Under the pieces are notes generated by a model. The model was not told where the DNA came from. It searched no databases and worked only from the letters and a program-made list of their open reading frames with translations. From Pseudomonadota bacterium (GTDB lineage Bacteria > Pseudomonadota > Gammaproteobacteria > Xanthomonadales > Rhodanobacteraceae), in assembly GCA_021783385.1 (NCBI GenBank), contig JAJXTX010000001.1, forward strand, positions 2,290 through 13,003: DNA of 10,714 bases. Reading direction: 5' to 3'. Positions within the stretch are counted from its first letter, which is position 1, and every line of letters begins with the position of its first letter. The position numbers were made by a program, and so were the translations under genes. Shown piece by piece: positions 6,551-10,714 of the stretch.

Positions 6551-7855
6551 ATGACGCTGATCGCCCTCGGGCTCAATCACCTCACCGCGCCGGTCAGCCT
6601 GCGCGAGCAGGTGGCGTTCGATGCAGATGCCGCCGGCGCGGCACTGCAGGAACTCGCGCGCGAGCCTGGCGTGGAGGAGGCACTGATCCTGTCCACCTGC
6701 AACCGCACCGAGCTGTATGTGAGTGTGGCCGGCGGGGCCGAGGAGATTCCGCAGGTGTGGCTGAGTCGGCATCATCGACTGACCCCGGGCAGGCTGGCCG
6801 AGTTCCTCTATCGGCACGACGAACAGGACGCCGTGCGACACATGTTCCGCGTCGCCACCGGACTCGACTCGATGGTGCTGGGCGAGCCGCAGATTCTCGG
6901 TCAGGTGAAGGACGCCTACCAGCAGGCGCGTGCGGCGCAGTCGCTCAAGGCGCCGCTCGATCGCCTGCTGCAGCACACCTTTGCGGTCGCCAAACGGGTG
7001 CGCACCGATACGCGCATCGGCGCGCACACGGTCTCGGTCGCATTCACCGCGGTGCGGCTGGCCGAACAGGTATTTGCCGACCTCAAGCAGGCCTGCGTGC
7101 TGCTGATCGGCGCCGGCGACACCATCGAGCTGGCCGCGCGGCACCTGGCCGACAAGCAGGCGCGGCGGCTGATCGTCGCCAACCGCACACTGGAGAGTGC
7201 GCAGGAGCTGGCCGGCCGCTACGGCGGTTATGCGATTGCCCTGACCGACCTGCCGCAGCACCTGGCCGAGGCCGACATCGTGATCTCCTCCACGGCTGCG
7301 CGACAGCCGGTGCTGACCCGCAGCATGGTCGAGAAAGCGATGGCGAGCCGCCGGCGCAAGCCGATGTTCATGGTCGACATCGCGGTGCCCCGCGATATCG
7401 AGGCCGGCGTGGGCGAGCTGCCGGACGTCTACCTGTACGGCATCGACGACCTGCACCAGGTGATCGACGACAACCGCCGCTCGCGCGAGGCCGCCGCTCG
7501 CGAGGCCGGCGCCATCATCGATCTGCAGGTAGACCGCTACATGGCCTGGCGCCGCGCGCTCACCCTGCGCAATCCGGCGCTGGACATGCGCCAGCACGCC
7601 GAGACATACCGCGACGAGGTGCTGGACAAGGCCCGCAGCATGCTGGTCCGCGGCAAGTCGCCGGACGAAGCGCTGGCGTTTCTCGCCAACACGCTGACCA
7701 ACAAGCTGCTGCACCATCCCAGCGCGCGCCTGCGCGAGGCGACGCTGAGCGGCGACCTTGACCTGCTGCATGCGGCAGGCCGGCTGTACGGGCTGGATGA
7801 GGACGATCGGGCGGCGCTCGACGATGGGGCCAGCGCGCCGAACGGGGACAAATAG
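6551..7855 (+). CDS. hemA: Glutamyl-tRNA reductase
   Basis: Reduces glutamyl-tRNA(Glu) to glutamate-1-semialdehyde with NADPH, the first committed step of C5-pathway tetrapyrrole (heme) synthesis. The 434-residue product begins [20 protein letters not shown], near-identical to the E. coli start. Catalytic Cys50 lies in STCNRTE. The GluTR signature [17 protein letters not shown] is at about 104-120, and the NADPH-binding glycine motif [13 protein letters not shown] at 187-199. The segment [28 protein letters not shown] and a C-terminal dimerisation helix region follow. E. coli HemA is 418 residues; the extra length is a weakly conserved C-terminal tail. It is divergent from the TPR gene and followed after 83 bases by prfA, the classical hemA-prfA pairing of gammaproteobacteria. 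Confidence 0.97.
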   Translation: MTLIALGLNHLTAPVSLREQVAFDADAAGAALQELAREPGVEEALILSTCNRTELYVSVAGGAEEIPQVWLSRHHRLTPGRLAEFLYRHDEQDAVRHMFRVATGLDSMVLGEPQILGQVKDAYQQARAAQSLKAPLDRLLQHTFAVAKRVRTDTRIGAHTVSVAFTAVRLAEQVFADLKQACVLLIGAGDTIELAARHLADKQARRLIVANRTLESAQELAGRYGGYAIALTDLPQHLAEADIVISSTAARQPVLTRSMVEKAMASRRRKPMFMVDIAVPRDIEAGVGELPDVYLYGIDDLHQVIDDNRRSREAAAREAGAIIDLQVDRYMAWRRALTLRNPALDMRQHAETYRDEVLDKARSMLVRGKSPDEALAFLANTLTNKLLHHPSARLREATLSGDLDLLHAAGRLYGLDEDDRAALDDGASAPNGDK

Positions 7856-7879
7856 CGAGGGCGGCTGGCTGCCGCTTTC

Positions 7880-7905
7880 CCGCATCCGCCGCGTCGCCGA
7901 TGCGG
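7880..7905 (+). other. Stem-loop in the hemA-prfA gap
   Basis: CCGCATC (7880-7886) and GATGCGG (7899-7905) can form a 7-bp stem with a 12-base GC-rich loop. It begins 25 bases after the hemA stop and ends 33 bases before prfA. There is no U-tract, and prfA probably depends on read-through from hemA, so an attenuating or processing role is more plausible than full termination. Chance is possible. Confidence 0.3.
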
Positions 7906-7938
7906 CGCCCGCCGCTCACCCATCGTCCCTGGCCTCGC

Positions 7939-9018
7939 ATGACTCCCACGATCCGCCGCAAGCTCGAAGCACTGGCCGAACGCCATGAAGAAATCGGCCG
8001 CCTGCTGGCCGAGCCGGACGCGCACGTGGACAACGCCCGCTTCCGCGCGCTGTCACAGGAATACGCCCAGCTGGCGCCGGTCACCGCCTCCTTGCGCGAG
8101 CACGATCAGGCCGAACGCGAGCTGGCGCAGTCGCGCGCGATGCTGGACGATCCGGAGCTGCGCGAGATGGCGGTCGATGACGTGCAGCGTCTGCAGCAGC
8201 AATTGCTGCAGCTGGATGGCGAACTGCAGCGCCTGCTGCTGCCGAAGGATCCGCGCGATGAGGCCAATCTGTACCTCGAAGTGCGCGCCGGCACCGGCGG
8301 CGACGAAGCGGCGATCTTTGCCGGCGACCTGTTCCGCATGTACCTGCGTCATGCCGAAAGCCGCCGCTGGCACGTCGAGATTCTCAGCGAGCACGCCGGC
8401 GAACACGGCGGCTACCGCGAAATCGTGGCCCGCATCGAAGGCAGCGGCGCCTACTCGCAGCTGAAATTCGAATCCGGCGCGCACTGCGTCAAGCGCGTCC
8501 CGAGCACCGAATCGCAGGGCCGCGTACACACCTCCACCGCCACCGTCGCGGTGCTGCCCGAGCTGGACGAGATCGACGAGGTCGAGATCAACCCGGCCGA
8601 CCTCAAGACCGACACCTTCCGCGCCTCCGGCGCCGGCGGCCAGCACGTCAACAAGACCGACTCGGCGATCCGCATCACCCACCTGCCCACCGGCACCGTG
8701 GTGGAGTGCCAGGAAGAGCGCAGCCAGCACAAGAACCGCGCCCGCGCGATGAGCCTGCTGCGGGCGCGCCTGCTCGATGCGGAGCGCAGCAAGCAGAGCG
8801 CCGCCCAGGCCGAGTCGCGCCGGCTGCAGGTAGGCACCGGCGACCGCAGCCAGCGCATCCGCACCTACCGCTACAAGGACAACCTGGTGACCGACCACCG
8901 CATCGGGCTGAACCTGTACCGGCTCACGGAAATCATGCAGGGCGACCTGGACGAATTGATCGACGCGCTTACCCGCGAGTACCAGGCCGACCAGCTGCAG
9001 GCGCTCGGCAACGGCTGA
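7939..9018 (+). CDS. prfA: Peptide chain release factor 1
   Basis: RF1 reads UAA and UAG stop codons and triggers release of the finished peptide. The 359-residue product (E. coli 360) starts at ATG 7939, aligning [18 protein letters not shown] with the E. coli N-terminus; the frame runs 13 codons further upstream without homology. The peptidyl-transferase-site GGQ is at 233-235 ([14 protein letters not shown]), exactly as in E. coli. The stop-codon-reading P-x-T motif is at 188-190 as PST, followed by [18 protein letters not shown]. This distinguishes RF1 from RF2, which has SPF. The segment just before it reads HCVKRVP, where E. coli and Thermus have HRVQRVP. It follows hemA as usual, but no prmC (the methyltransferase for the GGQ glutamine) follows it. 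Confidence 0.97.
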   Translation: MTPTIRRKLEALAERHEEIGRLLAEPDAHVDNARFRALSQEYAQLAPVTASLREHDQAERELAQSRAMLDDPELREMAVDDVQRLQQQLLQLDGELQRLLLPKDPRDEANLYLEVRAGTGGDEAAIFAGDLFRMYLRHAESRRWHVEILSEHAGEHGGYREIVARIEGSGAYSQLKFESGAHCVKRVPSTESQGRVHTSTATVAVLPELDEIDEVEINPADLKTDTFRASGAGGQHVNKTDSAIRITHLPTGTVVECQEERSQHKNRARAMSLLRARLLDAERSKQSAAQAESRRLQVGTGDRSQRIRTYRYKDNLVTDHRIGLNLYRLTEIMQGDLDELIDALTREYQADQLQALGNG

Positions 9019-9044
9019 ACCCGGTCGTCACGCCGTGACGGGTT
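9018..9044 (+). terminator. Imperfect hairpin after prfA
   Basis: Right at the prfA stop, CGTCAC (9026-9031) pairs with GTGACG (9035-9040) around a 3-base loop. AACC on the left and GGTT on the right can extend the stem across a left-side bulge. No U-run follows. It may slow or partly terminate transcription before the PPK2 gene or protect the prfA mRNA end. Function is inferred from shape and position only. Confidence 0.3.
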
Positions 9045-9070
9045 ACGCTGCACGGCAACACCGCCACTCA

Positions 9071-9076
9071 GGGAGG
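9071..9076 (+). promoter_or_regulatory. Shine-Dalgarno of the PPK2 gene
   Basis: GGGAGG lies five bases before ATG 9082. It is the strongest plus-strand ribosome site in the window and fixes this start. Confidence 0.7.
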
Positions 9077-9081
9077 CCGCC

Positions 9082-9846
9082 ATGGGCACGCACTACCGCA
9101 AGACCATGCAGGAACTGCAGCTGGACCTGATCCGCCTGCAGCACGGGCTGCGCAGCCGCGGCCAGCGCCTGCTGGTGATCTTCGAGGGCCGCGACGCGGC
9201 CGGCAAGGGCGGCACCATCAAGGCCATCAGCGAGAGTCTGGACACCCGCGGCTATCGCATTGCCGCGCTGCCCAAACCGGACGAGCGCGAGGCCAACGAA
9301 TGGTATTTCCAGCGCTACGTGGCGCACCTGCCGTGCGCCGGCGAGATCGTGCTGTTCGACCGCAGCTGGTACAACCGCGCGGTGGTGGAGCCGGCCATGG
9401 GCTTCTGCAGCAAGGCCGAGTACCGCGCCTTCATGGACGCGGTGCCGGCGTTCGAGAAGCTGCTCACCGACGACGGCATCATCCTGCTGAAGTACTGGCT
9501 GGCGGTGGACCAGGCCGAGCAGGAGCAGCGCTTCGCCGAGCGCGCCAGCGACCCGCTCAAGCGCTGGAAGCTCTCGCCGGTGGATCTGCTCGCACGGCAG
9601 AAATACGCCGAGATGGGCGCCCTGCGCGACGTCATGATCGAGCACACCCATACCGCCAACGCGCCGTGGTTCGTGGTCGACTACAACGATCAGAAACGCG
9701 GCCGCATCAACCTGATCCGGCACCTGCTGCAGCAGCTGCCGCCGCACGACGAAGCGGCCGCTGCGGTGAAGCTGCCCCGACTGAAGGGCAAGCCGCGGCG
9801 GGAACACGTCACCGACAAGGCACTGTGGGTACCGGACACGCTGTGA
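9082..9846 (+). CDS. One-domain polyphosphate kinase 2 (PPK2)
   Basis: PPK2 enzymes transfer phosphate between inorganic polyphosphate and nucleotides, usually phosphorylating NDP (or NMP) at the expense of polyP. The 254-residue product is a single P-loop domain of typical length. Walker A is GRDAAGKGGT (36-45) after LLVIFE. Walker B is IVLFDRSWYNRAVVE (89-103), followed by MGFC. Further family segments are IILLKYWLAVDQAEQEQRF, DPLKRWKLSPVDL in the lid region and APWFVVDYNDQKRGRINLIRHLL near the end. It resembles the one-domain class I group that includes Pseudomonas PA0141; class and nucleotide preference cannot be fixed from sequence alone. It lies 63 bases after prfA with its own strong ribosome site, so co-transcription is possible but unproven. 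It ends three bases from the convergent acylphosphatase gene. Confidence 0.93.
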   Translation: MGTHYRKTMQELQLDLIRLQHGLRSRGQRLLVIFEGRDAAGKGGTIKAISESLDTRGYRIAALPKPDEREANEWYFQRYVAHLPCAGEIVLFDRSWYNRAVVEPAMGFCSKAEYRAFMDAVPAFEKLLTDDGIILLKYWLAVDQAEQEQRFAERASDPLKRWKLSPVDLLARQKYAEMGALRDVMIEHTHTANAPWFVVDYNDQKRGRINLIRHLLQQLPPHDEAAAAVKLPRLKGKPRREHVTDKALWVPDTL

Positions 9847-9849
9847 GCC

Positions 9850-10116
9850 TCAGCCTGTAGCAAATCCGCGCAGCTCACGTTCTGGCAGCTCCTCACGATG
9901 AACCGCCTCGACCCGCGCCGCCGGCGGCCCGCGCTGCAGCCAGCGCTGCAGCGCGTCAAGCGCCTCCGCCGCGCCGCTGGCCAGCACCTCGACGCTGCCG
10001 TCCGGCCGGTTCAGCGCATGCCCGCACAGCCCCAGCTGCAGTGCGTGCATGCGGGCGCTGGCGCGATAGCCCACGCCCTGCACCCGACCACTGACGATGA
10101 AGCTGGCCGTCGGCAT
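9850..10116 (-). CDS. acyP: Acylphosphatase
   Basis: Small cytosolic enzyme hydrolysing the carboxyl-phosphate bond of acylphosphates such as acetyl phosphate or carbamoyl phosphate. The 88-residue product (family usually 88-100) begins MPTASFIVSG and carries the signature SGRVQGVGYRA with catalytic Arg18, and the second signature NRPDGSVEVLASG with catalytic Asn36. The usual aromatic WVRN just before that Asn is HALN here, a mild departure. The frame is open far upstream, but that portion is the out-of-frame shadow of the thioredoxin gene. The real start is the ATG at 10116, whose A is also the last base of the upstream TGA (TGATG). That overlap suggests re-initiating ribosomes and co-expression with the upstream thioredoxin gene. 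Confidence 0.93.
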   Translation of the reverse strand: MPTASFIVSGRVQGVGYRASARMHALQLGLCGHALNRPDGSVEVLASGAAEALDALQRWLQRGPPAARVEAVHREELPERELRGFATG

Positions 10117-10601
10117 CAGTTGCCGTCGATGGCCGCGCCCAGCGAGGCGGCAGTGACCGGACCCACGAAATGCCTGGCCACCCGGCCGTCCGGCGCGATC
10201 AGCCAAGTGGTGGGCAGCCCGAGCGGCACGTCGAAATCCTTCACCGGCTTGTCCAGCGTGACCTGCGCAATCGGGTAGACCACCGGATGCGTGCGCAGAA
10301 ATTGGCGGATGTCGGCCGGCGCGCTGTCGTCGTAGGCCAGCCCGATCGCACGCACGTTCTTGTGGCTGGCCACGAAGCGCGAGATGTCCGGCATCTCCTT
10401 GATGCACGGCGCGCACCAGGTGGCCCAGTAGTTGACGATCACCCAGTGGCCGCGCTGCGCGGTGAGGTCGAACGTGTGGCCGTCCAGCGTCGCCACGTGC
10501 AGCGTGGGCCGCAGCGGCATCGCCGCCTGCGCGGACGTGGCGAGCGTCAGCGCCAGCGACAGCGCGGCCACCCGCAACGGGTTGGATGACAGCAGACTCA
10601 T
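10116..10601 (-). CDS. Exported TlpA/ResA-like thioredoxin
   Basis: A thiol-disulfide oxidoreductase predicted to act in the periplasm. Residues 1-26 are a Sec-type signal peptide (hydrophobic VAALSLALTLATSAQA with an AQA cleavage site). The mature part is a TlpA-type thioredoxin fold: VIVNYWATWCAPCIKEMP with the redox pair C63-A-P-C66, and a cis-proline at P130 in GLPTTW. ResA/TlpA relatives reduce apocytochromes or other periplasmic disulfides; the partner here is unknown. At 161 residues it is a normal size. AAGGAG (10615-10610) eight bases upstream supports ATG 10601. The start overlaps the upstream gene's stop (ATGA), and the stop overlaps the acylphosphatase start (TGATG), so the three genes form one tight translational unit. 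Confidence 0.92.
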   Translation of the reverse strand: MSLLSSNPLRVAALSLALTLATSAQAAMPLRPTLHVATLDGHTFDLTAQRGHWVIVNYWATWCAPCIKEMPDISRFVASHKNVRAIGLAYDDSAPADIRQFLRTHPVVYPIAQVTLDKPVKDFDVPLGLPTTWLIAPDGRVARHFVGPVTAASLGAAIDGN

Positions 10602-10714
10602 GCGGAAAACTCCTTGACGTCGGGCTCCGCCGCGATCGCGGCGTCGGGGGGGTAGATCTGGTTGAGCCGTGTGCCGAGCCGGCTCTCCAGTGTCGCCGCC
10701 AGCTCGGCCAGCAG
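10598..10714 (-). CDS. Partial unknown protein, C-terminal end only
   Basis: An open frame enters from the right edge and stops at TGA 10600-10598, giving 38 residues that begin LLAELAATLESRLGTRLNQ and end VKEFSA. I do not recognise the family. Coding is supported by the absence of stops, the codon pattern and the four-base ATGA overlap with the thioredoxin gene. The segment looks amphipathic-helical, then Pro/Ala-rich, as at many protein C-termini. It contains a C7 run (G7 on the plus strand, 10646-10652) and a 16-bp palindrome at 10628-10643, both probably products of high GC. Function cannot be inferred. Confidence 0.65.
   Translation of the reverse strand: MLAELAATLESRLGTRLNQIYPPDAAIAAEPDVKEFSA
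10610..10615 (-). promoter_or_regulatory. Shine-Dalgarno of the TlpA-like gene
   Basis: AAGGAG on the minus strand, eight bases before ATG 10601 and inside the last codons of the upstream partial gene. It decides the thioredoxin start and suggests strong independent initiation despite the ATGA overlap. Confidence 0.7.

Noticed and set aside
6542..7885. Minus-strand open frame of 447 codons opposite hemA
   Set aside because: hemA on the plus strand carries every catalytic motif; this frame has none.
10117..10416. Upstream extension of the acylphosphatase frame to 188 codons
   Set aside because: This part overlaps the thioredoxin gene out of frame and has no acylphosphatase homology; the domain starts exactly at ATG 10116.
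10628..10643. 16-bp perfect palindrome CGCCGCGATCGCGGCG
   Set aside because: It lies inside coding sequence for alternating Ala/Ile codons, where GC-rich palindromes arise easily; no sign of an operator.

Overview
The window is GC-rich chromosomal DNA (roughly two-thirds G+C) with densely packed housekeeping genes on both strands. It looks gammaproteobacterial. The left 7.9 kb has the same gene order as the hemA/prfA divergent cluster of Pseudomonas (TPR lipoprotein - lolB - ispE - tRNA-Gln - prs - rplY - pth). Protein details and the G-rich heptamer tract at the left edge fit Xanthomonadales, perhaps Rhodanobacteraceae. The genus is an inference from memory of related sequences; no search was possible. 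I see no insertion sequence, prophage, CRISPR array or defence module.

Minus strand, read from about 6.5 kb leftwards: a TPR lipoprotein (syntenic with Pseudomonas LbcA) overlaps lolB by ATGA. A single long frame follows, carrying a complete GNAT acetyltransferase domain fused in frame to a complete IspE kinase. Next come tRNA-Gln(UUG), prs, rplY and the 5' part of pth, which runs off the left edge. The functions are lipoprotein sorting and envelope maintenance, isoprenoid and PRPP synthesis, and translation (tRNA, L25, peptidyl-tRNA recycling). A GC-rich hairpin sits in each gap flanking rplY.

Plus strand, starting at 6551 and divergent from the TPR gene: hemA (glutamyl-tRNA reductase), prfA (release factor 1) and a one-domain PPK2 polyphosphate kinase. 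In many gammaproteobacteria the gene after prfA is prmC, the methyltransferase that modifies RF1. Here PPK2 occupies that place.

Minus strand, right end: an unrecognised partial gene, a secreted TlpA-like thioredoxin and an acylphosphatase are joined by ATGA and TGATG stop-start overlaps. The acylphosphatase ends three bases from the convergent PPK2 gene.

No gene-free stretch exceeds about 110 bases. The most unusual feature is the GNAT-IspE fusion. The other observations are modest and mostly concern regulation or gene arrangement. I did not find a convincing novel multi-gene system.
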